Made by a program: the position numbers and the translations under genes
Assembly (NCBI GenBank): GCA_017307375.1
Contig: JAFKFH010000019.1
Coordinates: 62,001 to 126,000, forward strand
Direction: 5' to 3'
DNA length: 64,000 nt
Source of the DNA: Alphaproteobacteria bacterium
GTDB taxonomy: Bacteria; Pseudomonadota; Alphaproteobacteria; Ferrovibrionales; Ferrovibrionaceae
Shown here: positions 18,610 to 27,003 of the stretch, in pieces
How positions within the stretch are numbered: the stretch's first letter is position 1
Layout of the letters: every line of letters starts with the position of its first letter
The notes under the pieces: model-generated
What the model was told of the DNA's origin: nothing
Database searches by the model: none
The model's input: the letters and a program-made list of their open reading frames with translations, nothing else

Positions 18610-19293
18610 ATGCACAATGTTTCCATCCGACCGGAAATCGTCGCGCGCGTCATGGCCCGCCGCGGCCGGGTCCACTGGTTCGACACCCTCGATCCGGCCA
18701 GCACCGCGCTGGTCGTCATCGACATGCAGAGCACCTTCTGCGCCCCGGGCGGCCCGGCCGAGGTGCCGACCTCGCGCGGGATCGTCGACAACATCAACCG
18801 CCTGTCCGCGGCGGCGCGCCAGCGCGGCATGCCGGTCATCTGGGTCCTGCACGCCAACACCCACTGGCAGGGGCGCAGCGACTGGGAACTGTTCTTCAAC
18901 AACGTCGTCGCCGACGAGGTGAAGGCCCGCACGATCGAAAGCCTGGCCGCCAATCGCCAGGACGTGTGGTCCGGTCTGGTCACCGAATCGCACGACCTCG
19001 TGGTGATGAAGAACCGCTACAGCGCGCTGATCCAGGGCGCCTCGACGCTGGAGCGCCAGTTGCGCAACATCGGCATCGACACCGTGCTGATCGCCGGCAC
19101 CAAGACCAATGTCTGCTGCGAGGCGACGGCGCGCGACGCGATGATGCTCGACTTCCGCACCGTCATGGTGTCCGACTGCTGCGCCGCGCTGTCGGACGAC
19201 GAGCACCGCGCCACGCTCGAAACCTTCATCCAGCAGTTCGGCGACGTGATGACGGCCGACGAGGTCATCGCCTGTCTCGACCGCAAGCCATGA
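18610..19293 (+). CDS. Isochorismatase-family cysteine amidohydrolase
   Basis: A 227-residue cytosolic hydrolase of the isochorismatase/N-carbamoylsarcosine amidase/RutB fold. The catalytic triad is visible: D38 (VVIDMQSTF), K134 (VMKNRYSA) and C169 (GTKTNVCCEATARDA). The cis-peptide region GTKTN precedes the nucleophile. In an operon with HyuAB, it fits an enzyme that cleaves an N-carbamoyl or ureido product to CO2, ammonia and an amino acid or acid. The start is 12 bases after the regulator, and its stop overlaps the FAD subunit start (ATGA). Confidence 0.93.
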   Translation: MHNVSIRPEIVARVMARRGRVHWFDTLDPASTALVVIDMQSTFCAPGGPAEVPTSRGIVDNINRLSAAARQRGMPVIWVLHANTHWQGRSDWELFFNNVVADEVKARTIESLAANRQDVWSGLVTESHDLVVMKNRYSALIQGASTLERQLRNIGIDTVLIAGTKTNVCCEATARDAMMLDFRTVMVSDCCAALSDDEHRATLETFIQQFGDVMTADEVIACLDRKP

Positions 19294-20129
19294 CCGCGGT
19301 CGCCTACCACCGCCCGGCCTGCCTCGACGACGCGCTGGCGCTGCTGGCCGCCGACGAGGATGCCCGGCCGCTGGCGGGCGGCCAGACGCTGGTGCCGATG
19401 CTGAATCTCGATCTGCTGGCGCCGACGGCCATCGTCTCGCTGGCCGATCTCGCCGATCTGCGCGGCATCGCCGCCCTGGCCGACGGCAGCATCCGCATCG
19501 GCGCGATGGAAACCCATGCGCGTATTGCCGCAAGCCGCATCTTTGCCGCCGGGCAGGCGCTGGTGCCGCGTGCCGCCGGCCATATCGCCAGCCCGGCGAT
19601 CCGCAATTTCGGCACGATCGGCGGTGCCTGCGCCCATGGCGATCCGGTCTCCGACTGGCCGGTGGCGCTGGTCGCCGCCGATGCGCGGATCGAGATTGCC
19701 GGCCCGGCCGGCCGGCGCGGCGTGGCGGCCGCCGATTTTTTCCTCGGTTTCCTCACCACCGCCCTCGAACCGGGCGAGATCGTCACCGCGATCGTCGTTC
19801 CGCCCGTGCCCGGCCGGGCGATCCATCTGCGCTATTCGCGCATCGATTCGGACTACGCCACCGTGATCGTGGCCGGCGCCGCCGATATCCGCGACGGCAT
19901 TTGCCGTTCGGTGCGACTGGCGGTCGGCGCCTGCGGCCCGGTGCCGGTGCGCCTCGCCGCGGTCGAGGACTTGCTGACCGGCCGCCCGCTCGAACCGGCC
20001 CTGGTCGCCGCGGCCGGCAGGATGCTGGCCGAGGCCATCGATCCGCTGGACGACGTGCGCGGCAGTGCCGCCTATCGCCGGCGCATCCTGCCGGGCCTGG
20101 TCGCCCGCGCGCTGGCCGGCGTGGCATGA
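19290..20129 (+). CDS. Molybdenum hydroxylase FAD-binding subunit (CoxM/XdhB type)
   Basis: A 279-residue subunit with the FAD_binding_5 fold (PLAGGQTLVPMLNLDLL near residue 27, then GHIASPAIRNFGTIGGAC near 97-114) and the CO-dehydrogenase flavoprotein C-terminal domain. The TIGG motif contacts the FAD pyrophosphate. It passes electrons from the 2Fe-2S subunit to an acceptor. It overlaps the amidohydrolase and the 2Fe-2S gene by four bases each, so all three hydroxylase subunits are translationally coupled. Confidence 0.94.
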   Translation: MTAVAYHRPACLDDALALLAADEDARPLAGGQTLVPMLNLDLLAPTAIVSLADLADLRGIAALADGSIRIGAMETHARIAASRIFAAGQALVPRAAGHIASPAIRNFGTIGGACAHGDPVSDWPVALVAADARIEIAGPAGRRGVAAADFFLGFLTTALEPGEIVTAIVVPPVPGRAIHLRYSRIDSDYATVIVAGAADIRDGICRSVRLAVGACGPVPVRLAAVEDLLTGRPLEPALVAAAGRMLAEAIDPLDDVRGSAAYRRRILPGLVARALAGVA

Positions 20130-20581
20130 CCGCGCGCCTGACCGTCAACGGCCGGCCTTGCGACCTGCCCGAACAGGGCACCGCCACCTTGCTCGACCTC
20201 TTGCGTGACCAGCTGATGCTGACCGGGGCCAAGCGCGGCTGCAATTATGGTGTCTGCGGCACCTGCAGCGTCCTGATCGACGGGATGCTGGGGCGCGCCT
20301 GCCTGACGCTTGCCGCCGATTGCGCGGGGCGATCGGTGACGACGGTCGAAGCCCTCGACGCCGATGGCAGCCCCGATCCGATCCAGCGCTGCCTGGTCGA
20401 GGCCGGGGCGGTGCAATGCGGCTTCTGCACCCCGGCGATGGTGCTGGCGGCCCGGGCGCTGCTCGATGCCAATCCGCGGCCCAGCCGGGCGGAGATCGTC
20501 GCGGCCATCTCGGGCAATATCTGCCGCTGCTCGGGTTATGGCGCGATCGTCGAGGCGATCGCGGCGGCCGCCCATGGCTGA
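20126..20581 (+). CDS. Molybdenum hydroxylase 2Fe-2S subunit (CoxS/XdhC type)
   Basis: A 151-residue electron-transfer subunit with all eight cluster cysteines. C39, C44, C47 and C59 form the plant-ferredoxin-type cluster (RGCNYGVCGTC). C98, C101, C133 and C135 form the second cluster (CGFC and CRC) next to the molybdopterin. Length and spacing are standard for the three-subunit xanthine dehydrogenase family. It overlaps the Mo subunit gene by eight bases. Confidence 0.95.
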   Translation: MTARLTVNGRPCDLPEQGTATLLDLLRDQLMLTGAKRGCNYGVCGTCSVLIDGMLGRACLTLAADCAGRSVTTVEALDADGSPDPIQRCLVEAGAVQCGFCTPAMVLAARALLDANPRPSRAEIVAAISGNICRCSGYGAIVEAIAAAAHG

Positions 20582-22844
20582 GTTCGCGGTCGTCGGCAGT
20601 TCGGCCCCGCGGCTCGACGGGCTGGAGAAGGCGACCGGGCGCGCCGTCTATGTCGACGACATGACGCGGCCGGGCCTGCTGCACGGCGCGGTGCTGCGCT
20701 CGGCCTACGCCCATGCCCGGATCGTCGCGATCGATACCGCGGCGGCGCTGGCCCTGCCCGGCGTGCATTGCGTGCTGACCGGCGAGGATTTCCCGCATCG
20801 CTATGGCGCCTTCGTGCAGGACGAGGTCGCGCTGGCCCGCGACCGCGTACGCTATGTCGGCGAGCCGGTCGCGGTGCTGGCCGCCGAAACCCCGGCCCTG
20901 GCCCGCCAGGCCGCCGCGCTGATCGCGGTCGACTACGAGGAACTGCCGGCGGTGATGACGCCGGAGGAGGCGCTGGCCCCCGATGCCCCGCTGGTGCACG
21001 CGGATTTTGCCGGCTATGCCCGGCGTGTCGCCGTGCCGCTGCCGCCCAATGTCTGCGCAGCGACGACGATCAGCGAAGGGGATGTCGACGCGGCCTTCGC
21101 CGGATGCGACGTGGTGGTCGAGGGCACCTACCGGACGCAGGCGCAGGTGCATTGCTATCTCGAACCCTGCGGGGCGCTGGCCGAGGCCGATGCCGCCGGC
21201 AAGGTGACGATCTGGTCGTCCTGCCAGTCGGTCTTCCGGGTCCAGGCGACGGTGGCCGAGATCCTGGGCCTGCCGATGGCGCGCATCCGCGCCGTCGCCG
21301 CCAAGGTCGGCGGCGCCTTCGGCGGCAAGTCCGACGTCACGGTCCAGCCCTTGGCCGCAGCCCTTGCCCTGCGCACCCGCCGGCCGGTCAGGCTGGTGCT
21401 GACCCGCGACGACGATTTCATGATGATGCGCACCCGCCATCCGGCCACGGTCTGGATGAAGACGGGCGCGATGGCCGACGGGCGCCTCGTCGCCCGCGCC
21501 GCGCGGCTGACCCTGGACGGCGGTGCCTATGCCGAGGATTCGTCGGCGGTGCTGGGCTTTGCGCTGCTGATCGCCCGCGGCCCCTATCGCATCGAGCATG
21601 TGCGGATGGAAGGCCGGGTCGCCTACACCAACCGGCTGCGTGCCGCCGGTTTCCGCGGCTATGGCAATCCCCAGGTGACGTTTGCCGGGGAATGCCAGAT
21701 CGACGAGATCGCCGCCCGGCTCGGCCGCGATCCGCTCGACCTGCGCCTGCAGAACGCGGTGCGCGCCGGCGACGACTGGGTCGGCGGCCAGCGCATCGAG
21801 GCCTGCGGCCTGGTCGACTGCCTGGAACGGCTGCGCGCGGCATTGCCGCCGGCCGCGCCCGGGCGCGGGATCGGGGTTGCCTGCGTCGCCCATATCTCCG
21901 GCATTCTCTCGACCAGTGCGATCGTGCGGGTGCTGGAGGATGGCACGGTGACGCTGTCGACCGGCGCGGTCGACCTGGGCGAAGGCGCCGATACCGTGCT
22001 GGCCCAGATCTGTGCCGAAACCCTCGGCCTGCCGCTCGACCGCATCAACTATGCCGTGCCCGACACCGACGGTTCGCCCTACAACTGGTCGACCGGCGGG
22101 TCGCGCGTGACCTACATGGTCGGGCGCGCGGTCACGGCGGCGGCGGGCCAGGCCCGCGACCGGCTGTTCGGCCATGCCGCCGAGATGCTGGAATGCGCGG
22201 CCGGCGACCTCGAGCTGCGGCCGGGCGGCCGCGTCGGCATCGCCGGGGTTCCGGGGCCCGAGATCACCTTCCGCGACATTTCGGCCCGCGCCCATTGGGC
22301 GGTCGGCGGCCCGATCATCGGCAGTGCCTCGGTGATGTTCGAGGGCGGCGGCTTCGACCCGAAGCGCAGCGCGGTGACCGGCAACGGCATCGGCAAGCTC
22401 GGCGCCTTCGTCTTCGGTGCCCAGGCCGCCGAGGTCGAGGTCGACGCGGTGACCGGCCGGATCGCGGTCAGCCGGCTGTGGGCCGCCCACGATGTCGGCC
22501 GTGCCATCAACCCGACCGCGGTCGCCGGCCAGATCGCCGGCGGCGTCGCCCAGGGCCTGGGCTATGCCCTCTACGAGGATCTCCGCTTCGACGGGCCGAA
22601 CCCGGCCAACCCGACCCTGATGGACTACAAGGTTCCCGGTGCGACCGAGATGCCGGAGATCATCCCGATCATCGTCGAGCATCCGGAACCCTCGGGCCCG
22701 TTCGGCGCCAAGGGCATCGGCGAACCGCCGCTCGTGCCGGTGGCGCCGGCGATCGCCAATGCGGTGGCCGCCCTGCACGGCGTCAGGCTGCGGACCCTGC
22801 CGCTGACGCCCGAGCGCGTGCTGGCCGCGCTGGACGAGGCCTGA
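20574..22844 (+). CDS. Molybdenum hydroxylase Mo-cofactor subunit (CoxL/XdhA type)
   Basis: A 756-residue catalytic subunit of the xanthine dehydrogenase superfamily. Ald_Xan_dh_C-type N-terminus (RLDGLEKATGRAVYVDDM), cofactor-binding motifs GGAFGGKSD and AAGFRGYGNPQ, and the catalytic glutamate in GAKGIGEPPLVP near the C-terminus are all present. The active-site loop of CO dehydrogenase (AYRCSFR) is absent, so it is a hydroxylase, not a CO dehydrogenase. The substrate is likely an N-heterocycle given the HyuAB and amidohydrolase genes upstream. It is the last gene of the operon; no maturation (XdhC/MobA-like) gene is in the window. Confidence 0.93.
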   Translation: MAEFAVVGSSAPRLDGLEKATGRAVYVDDMTRPGLLHGAVLRSAYAHARIVAIDTAAALALPGVHCVLTGEDFPHRYGAFVQDEVALARDRVRYVGEPVAVLAAETPALARQAAALIAVDYEELPAVMTPEEALAPDAPLVHADFAGYARRVAVPLPPNVCAATTISEGDVDAAFAGCDVVVEGTYRTQAQVHCYLEPCGALAEADAAGKVTIWSSCQSVFRVQATVAEILGLPMARIRAVAAKVGGAFGGKSDVTVQPLAAALALRTRRPVRLVLTRDDDFMMMRTRHPATVWMKTGAMADGRLVARAARLTLDGGAYAEDSSAVLGFALLIARGPYRIEHVRMEGRVAYTNRLRAAGFRGYGNPQVTFAGECQIDEIAARLGRDPLDLRLQNAVRAGDDWVGGQRIEACGLVDCLERLRAALPPAAPGRGIGVACVAHISGILSTSAIVRVLEDGTVTLSTGAVDLGEGADTVLAQICAETLGLPLDRINYAVPDTDGSPYNWSTGGSRVTYMVGRAVTAAAGQARDRLFGHAAEMLECAAGDLELRPGGRVGIAGVPGPEITFRDISARAHWAVGGPIIGSASVMFEGGGFDPKRSAVTGNGIGKLGAFVFGAQAAEVEVDAVTGRIAVSRLWAAHDVGRAINPTAVAGQIAGGVAQGLGYALYEDLRFDGPNPANPTLMDYKVPGATEMPEIIPIIVEHPEPSGPFGAKGIGEPPLVPVAPAIANAVAALHGVRLRTLPLTPERVLAALDEA

Positions 22845-23039
22845 ACCGGACCTTCGCCCCGGGGCGGCCCCCGCATTAACAGGTGTTATGGCGGCGCCGC
22901 CGGGCATCGTGCATGATACCGGGTTGGCCACCGGCCGGCAGGAATTTCATCTCATATTTGCAGGGTTCCGCCAGGAACATCGCGCCCCCGGCGGAGTTCG
23001 CCTTCCGCAGACATCGTGGTCGGCGACACCGGAGGTTTC
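22845..23039. other. Intergenic region before the zinc dehydrogenase
   Basis: It separates the catabolic operon from the dehydrogenase. It contains the GGAGG ribosome binding site of the latter at 23031-23035 and a modestly AT-rich stretch near 22875-22970 that likely carries its promoter. I see no strong terminator. Confidence 0.4.
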
Positions 23040-24209
23040 ATGAGAGCGCTATGCTGGCACGGCAAGACCGACATCCGTTGCGACAACGTCCCCGATCCGG
23101 TCATCGAACATCCGCGCGACGCCATCATCAGGATGACCAGCTGCGCGATCTGCGGCTCGGACCTTCACCTTTATGACGGTTTCATCCCCGGCATGAAGAC
23201 CGGCGACATCATGGGCCATGAATTCATGGGCGAGGTGGTCGAGGTCGGGGCCGAGAACAAACGTCTGAAGGTCGGCGACCGGGTCGTCGTGCCGTTCACC
23301 ATCATCTGCGGCGAATGCGACCAGTGCCGGCGCGGCAATTTCTCGGTCTGCGAGCGCACCAACCGCAACAAGGAAGTTGCCGACAAGACCTTCGGCCATT
23401 CGGGGGCGGGGCTGTTCGGCTATACCCATCTGACCGGCGGCTATCCCGGCGGCCAGGCCGAATATGTCCGCGTGCCCTATGCCGATGTCGCGCCGGTGAA
23501 GGTGCCCGATGGCATGACCGACGAGCAGGTGCTGTTCCTGGGCGACATCCTGCCGACCGGGTGGCAGGCCGCGGTGCAATGCGAGATCGAGCCGACCGAT
23601 ACCGTCGCCGTCTGGGGGGCGGGCCCGGTGGGGCAGTTCTGCATCCGCAGCGCCATCCTGCTGGGCGCCCGCCAGGTCGTCGCGATCGACAACGTGCCCG
23701 AGCGTCTCGCGATGGCGGCGGCCGGGGGCGCGGTCACGATCAATTTCGACGAGGAAAGCGTCGTCGAGCGGCTGAACGACCTGACCGGCGGCAAGGGCCC
23801 CGAGAAATGCATCGACGCCGTCGGGCTCGAGGCGCATGCGACCAGTTCGCTCGACGCGATCTACGATCGGGCCAAGCAGGCGCTGATGCTGGAAAGCGAC
23901 CGGCCGCATGTGCTGCGCGAGATGATCTATGTCTGCCGGCCGGCCGGCATCCTGTCGGTACCGGGCGTCTATGGCGGCTTGGCCGACAAGCTGCCGATCG
24001 GCGCGCTGATGAACAAGGGCCTGACGATCCGCACCGGCCAGACCCACGTCAACCGCTGGACCGACGACCTGCTGCGCCGGATCCAGGACGGCCAGATCGA
24101 TCCTTCCTTCGTCATCACCCATACCGTGGCGCTCGATCAGGGACCGGAGATGTACAAGGTGTTTCGCGACAAGCAGGACAGCTGCATCAAGGTCGTGCTG
24201 AAGCCGTAG
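23040..24209 (+). CDS. Zinc-dependent alcohol dehydrogenase (formaldehyde dehydrogenase-like)
   Basis: A 389-residue medium-chain dehydrogenase/reductase. Catalytic zinc ligands are C38, H60 and E61 ([16 protein letters not shown]); structural zinc cysteines are C90, C93, C96 and C104. The nucleotide-binding GAGPVG lies near residue 196. The long insertion and the C-terminal part ([18 protein letters not shown]) match the glutathione-independent formaldehyde dehydrogenase-like branch that is common in stress gene clusters. I chose ATG 23040 because GGAGG lies five bases upstream. Next to the catalase, a detoxification role is likely. Confidence 0.92.
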   Translation: MRALCWHGKTDIRCDNVPDPVIEHPRDAIIRMTSCAICGSDLHLYDGFIPGMKTGDIMGHEFMGEVVEVGAENKRLKVGDRVVVPFTIICGECDQCRRGNFSVCERTNRNKEVADKTFGHSGAGLFGYTHLTGGYPGGQAEYVRVPYADVAPVKVPDGMTDEQVLFLGDILPTGWQAAVQCEIEPTDTVAVWGAGPVGQFCIRSAILLGARQVVAIDNVPERLAMAAAGGAVTINFDEESVVERLNDLTGGKGPEKCIDAVGLEAHATSSLDAIYDRAKQALMLESDRPHVLREMIYVCRPAGILSVPGVYGGLADKLPIGALMNKGLTIRTGQTHVNRWTDDLLRRIQDGQIDPSFVITHTVALDQGPEMYKVFRDKQDSCIKVVLKP

Positions 24210-24219
24210 CCGCCGGCGT

Positions 24220-24411
24220 TCACCGCTGGCGGCGGCGCCCCTGGCGTTTGTCGTCCAGTGCGCAGGGCGTCTTCTTTCCGGGCGGCGCGCCGGCGACGGC
24301 GACCGACCCCATGAAGCATGGCGGATCGCTCGCCGGGAACGACAGGGCCGAGGCGTCGTCGAGGCGGTCTTCCGCCTGCTGCCGGTCCTGTGAGTCGTCG
24401 GTGAACTTCAT
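24220..24411 (-). CDS. Small SFPASDPP-motif protein
   Basis: A 63-residue soluble acidic-to-basic protein carrying LDDASALSFPASDPP near residue 17. The SFPASDPP motif marks a widespread family of tiny proteobacterial proteins of unknown function, often near stress genes. GAGG lies about nine bases before the ATG. It converges on the dehydrogenase and diverges from the catalase, fitting a small stress module. Confidence 0.65.
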   Translation of the reverse strand: MKFTDDSQDRQQAEDRLDDASALSFPASDPPCFMGSVAVAGAPPGKKTPCALDDKRQGRRRQR

Positions 24412-24572
24412 CGGGCATCCTCGCGCTGACGGGGCTGTCGGTGCGCGGTCAACCCGGTGGCCTCGGGCATGTTCCGGCTTAGCCGGCCCCGGTCGAGGAA
24501 TTCGTTCAAGGCGGCATCGGTCACGCCGCCGATCGGGAACGTCACGGCTGCGGTCACGTTGGCCTGCACCAT
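24408..24572 (-). CDS. Possible 54-residue ORF coupled to the SFPASDPP gene
   Basis: An in-frame ORF (start MVQANVTAAVTFPIGG) whose stop overlaps the start of the next gene by four bases (ATGA). No homologue is recognised, and the purine-rich stretch before the ATG sits too close for a good ribosome binding site. It may be real through coupling, or the region may simply be the leader of the downstream gene. Confidence 0.3.
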   Translation of the reverse strand: MVQANVTAAVTFPIGGVTDAALNEFLDRGRLSRNMPEATGLTAHRQPRQREDAR

Positions 24573-24604
24573 CCCCTCAGCGAACGACAGACAGGAACCA
24601 GCCG

Positions 24605-25522
24605 ATGTTCATGCACAACAAGCGTCTGATGTATACCGTGCGGGTGGCCGAGCCGAACCCGGTTCTGGCCAATTTCATGCTGGAGCAGTTCGGCGGGCCG
24701 CAGGGCGAACTGGCGGCGGCGATGCGCTATTTCACCCAGGCGGTGGCCGAACTCGATCCCGGCCGCAAGGACATGCTCTACGACATCGCGACCGAGGAGT
24801 TGAGCCATCTCGAAGTGATCGGCTCGATCGTCTGCATGCTGACCCAGGGCGTCAAGGGCCGCCTGGCCGAGGGCACGCAGGCCGAGGGCGAACTGTTCAT
24901 GAGCCTGAACCAGGGCGGCGACAGCCATACCACCGCGCTGCTCTACGGCGGCGGGCCGGCCCTGACCAATTCGGCCGGAGTGCCGTGGACGTCCGCCTAT
25001 ATCGACACGATCGGCGAGCCGACCGCCGACCTGCGCTCCAACATCGCCGCCGAGGCGCGGGCCAAGATCGTCTACGAGCGGCTGATCAACACCACCGACG
25101 ATCCCGGCATCAAGGAGGCGCTGGGCTTCCTGATGACCCGCGAGGTCGCCCATCAGAAGGCCTTCGAGAAGGCGCTCTATTCGATCGAGCCGAATTTCCC
25201 GCCCGGCAAGCTGCCGGGCATGCCGGAGTTTGCCGACAAGTTCTACGACATGTCCCAGGGCGACGAGCCGACGCCGCGCGGCCCGTGGAACAAGGGCCCG
25301 CAATGGGAACTGGTCGACGACCGCGAGCAGCAGTCGGCCGTCGACGGCGGCGACGGCATGGCGAGCGTCATGCTCACCCGGGACGAGGTCTCGGCGCTGG
25401 CGGCGCTCAAGGCGCGGGGCGCCTCGCGCACCGACATCGACCCGACGACCGGGGCCGATCTCGGGGCCGGGCCGGGCGCCGGCAGCACCAAGGCCGTGGA
25501 CAAGCCGGCCGATCCGGTCTGA
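24605..25522 (+). CDS. Manganese catalase
   Basis: A 305-residue non-haem dimanganese catalase that dismutates hydrogen peroxide. The metal ligands line up with the characterised enzymes: E35, E65 and H68 (TEELSHLE), E150 (EARAKIVYERL) and H183 (REVAHQKAF). The C-terminal 60 residues are a low-complexity tail (GADLGAGPGAGSTKAVDKP). I chose ATG 24605 with AGGAA about nine bases upstream; longer frames lack a ribosome binding site. It sits beside a zinc dehydrogenase and a stress-type small gene. Confidence 0.94.
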   Translation: MFMHNKRLMYTVRVAEPNPVLANFMLEQFGGPQGELAAAMRYFTQAVAELDPGRKDMLYDIATEELSHLEVIGSIVCMLTQGVKGRLAEGTQAEGELFMSLNQGGDSHTTALLYGGGPALTNSAGVPWTSAYIDTIGEPTADLRSNIAAEARAKIVYERLINTTDDPGIKEALGFLMTREVAHQKAFEKALYSIEPNFPPGKLPGMPEFADKFYDMSQGDEPTPRGPWNKGPQWELVDDREQQSAVDGGDGMASVMLTRDEVSALAALKARGASRTDIDPTTGADLGAGPGAGSTKAVDKPADPV

Positions 25523-25559
25523 ACCACCAGGCGGCAGGGGCGCGCCTGCGCCCCTGCCG

Positions 25560-25883
25560 TCAACGCGCGGGCGCGCCCGGTGGGGCCGCCCAGCCGTCGG
25601 CCTCGGCAATGAACGCGGAGCGGCTCGCCTTGTCGTAGAGACAGAGCTGGCTGCGACCCTTGGTGCGGTCCGAGATCAGGATGGCGGCCTTGCCCGCGCG
25701 GTCGTCGAAATCGAGCACGGCGGAGGCTCGCGGCTCCTTGATATCGCTGGCCGCGAGGCAACTCTCCGTCGCCCGCCGATGGAACTCGGCCCAGGCTTCG
25801 TCGCTCGATGCCGCGGCGGAGGTGGCAACGGCCAGGATCGCGGCGATCGACCCGGCCGCGATGATCGATGAAAATGCGTGCAT
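25560..25883 (-). CDS. Small secreted protein of unknown function
   Basis: A 107-residue protein with a signal peptide at about residues 1-26 (MHAFSSIIAAGSIAAILAVA, cleaved near ASA or AAA). The mature part has two cysteines (ATESCLAA and SQLCLYD), which probably form one disulfide, and a repeated ALIS-like hydrophobic strand. GGAGAA lies five bases before the ATG. I recognise no family. It converges on the catalase gene. Confidence 0.65.
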   Translation of the reverse strand: MHAFSSIIAAGSIAAILAVATSAAASSDEAWAEFHRRATESCLAASDIKEPRASAVLDFDDRAGKAAILISDRTKGRSQLCLYDKASRSAFIAEADGWAAPPGAPAR

Positions 25884-26320
25884 GAACTTCTCCGTCCCTG
25901 TCGAGCCGACGGCTTAACTGCCGGGCTGCAGGATCGGATGCGATCGCTGGCCTGAAAATGTCGGTGGACGCCCATTTCCGCCCCGCGCGCGTCGCTGCCG
26001 ACCTTGATAACTTCTGATGGGCTGCAAACTCTTCGGCAGTCATGATCACGCCGGGAAAGGCCGCTCTGACGGTAATACTGTCCGCGTCGCCGGTGATCGG
26101 CGTGGCAAGCCTGAACCTGGGGTAGGCGAGGACTCGCAGCAGCTCACCCGCCGTCTCCCGGCAGACCAGTGGCTGCAATTGCTGGCGCTGCCAGGCATGG
26201 CGGATCCAGGCCAGGCGAACGGAGGTGCTTCGGCCTATCCGTTTGGCCAAGAAACATGTTACCGGCGGCTTCGATATGCCCGAAAGGTCTGATCTTGTGG
26301 GGAAGTGGCACCGGAGGATT
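25884..26320. other. Gene-poor 437-base stretch with a toxin remnant
   Basis: Between the secreted protein and the tRNA gene. The only recognisable content is the PIN-domain fragment at 26010-26250. The open frames elsewhere here have no ribosome binding site and no family resemblance. It looks like decayed accessory DNA next to a tRNA gene. Confidence 0.5.
26010..26250 (-). pseudogene. Remnant of a PIN-domain toxin with internal deletion
   Basis: The minus-strand frame reads RLAWIRHAWQRQQLQPLV then GELLRVLAYPRFRL, which matches the middle of COG1569-type PIN toxins. It then jumps straight to TPITGDADSI and FPGVIMTAEEFAA, the end of the same domain. About 50 residues in between are missing, as is the N-terminal DTN aspartate strand; two of the acidic active-site residues are therefore lost. 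No ribosome binding site or partner antitoxin is seen. It is a dead toxin gene by inspection, although the frame stays open past its normal end. Confidence 0.6.
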
Positions 26321-26394
26321 TGGAGCGGGTGAAGGGAATCGAACCCTCGTCGTAAGCTTGGGAAGCTTCTGCTCTACCATTGAGCTACACCCGC
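26321..26394 (-). tRNA. tRNA-Gly (anticodon CCC)
   Basis: A 74-base minus-strand cloverleaf with encoded CCA. Acceptor stem GCGGGTG pairs with CACCCGC; the D-arm is GCTC-AATGGTA-GAGC; the anticodon loop is TTCCCAA with CCC at the anticodon; the T-arm is AGGGTTCGATTCCCT. The CCA end is at 26321. Confidence 0.95.
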
Positions 26395-26488
26395 GCCGGG
26401 CGACTGGCGCGCGCACGGTTTGTAGCCGGTTTCGCTGCGCGCTGCAACCCTGGCGAAGGGCGCCGATCCGGGCTAGAAAGCATCCGCC

Positions 26489-26968
26489 ATGCTCGACGAC
26501 GCGCTGTTTGCCATCGACCTGCCCGACCTTGCCGCGACCGAACGTTTCGCCGCGCGGCTGGCCGGCTGTCTGCGCCCGGGCGACGTCGTCGCCCTGGAGG
26601 GTCCGCTGGGCGCCGGCAAGTCGGCGCTGGCGCGGGCGGCGATCCGCCGGCTTGCCGGGGCCGAGATCGAGGTGCCCAGCCCCACCTTCACCATCGTCCA
26701 GACCTACGAGACCCCGGCCGGCGAGGTCTGGCATGTCGATCTCTACCGGCTGGGCGATCCGGCGGAAACCGACGAACTCGGCCTCGACGAGGCGTTCGAG
26801 CATGCGATCTGCCTGGTCGAATGGCCGGGCATCCTGGGTTCGATGCTGCCGCGAGATGCCTTGACCATCCGGCTCGAGGCCGGTGACACTGGCGAGTCGC
26901 GCCGCGCCATCCTCAACGGCGGCGGCGACTGGCGCGCCCGGCTCGGCGATTTCGACCCGGCCGCCTAG
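26489..26968 (+). CDS. tsaE: tRNA threonylcarbamoyladenosine ATPase TsaE
   Basis: A 159-residue P-loop ATPase that supports t6A37 formation in tRNA with TsaB and TsaD. Walker A GPLGAGKS is at residues 38-45, then VPSPTFTIVQTYE, WHVDLYRLGDP and LVEWPGILG, the family signature. It starts the housekeeping run tsaE-amgK-murU-addB-addA and is 94 bases from the divergent tRNA gene. Confidence 0.95.
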   Translation: MLDDALFAIDLPDLAATERFAARLAGCLRPGDVVALEGPLGAGKSALARAAIRRLAGAEIEVPSPTFTIVQTYETPAGEVWHVDLYRLGDPAETDELGLDEAFEHAICLVEWPGILGSMLPRDALTIRLEAGDTGESRRAILNGGGDWRARLGDFDPAA

Positions 26969-27003
26969 CGAGACAGACGGAACAGGGGCGGAGACGAGGG
27001 CAG

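Noticed and set aside
20574-22844. CO dehydrogenase large subunit
   Set aside because: The AYRCSFR active-site loop of CoxL is absent, and the neighbours are HyuAB and an amidohydrolase.
26017-26292. 91-residue plus-strand frame upstream of the tRNA gene
   Set aside because: It lacks a ribosome binding site and overlaps, on the other strand, a recognisable PIN remnant.
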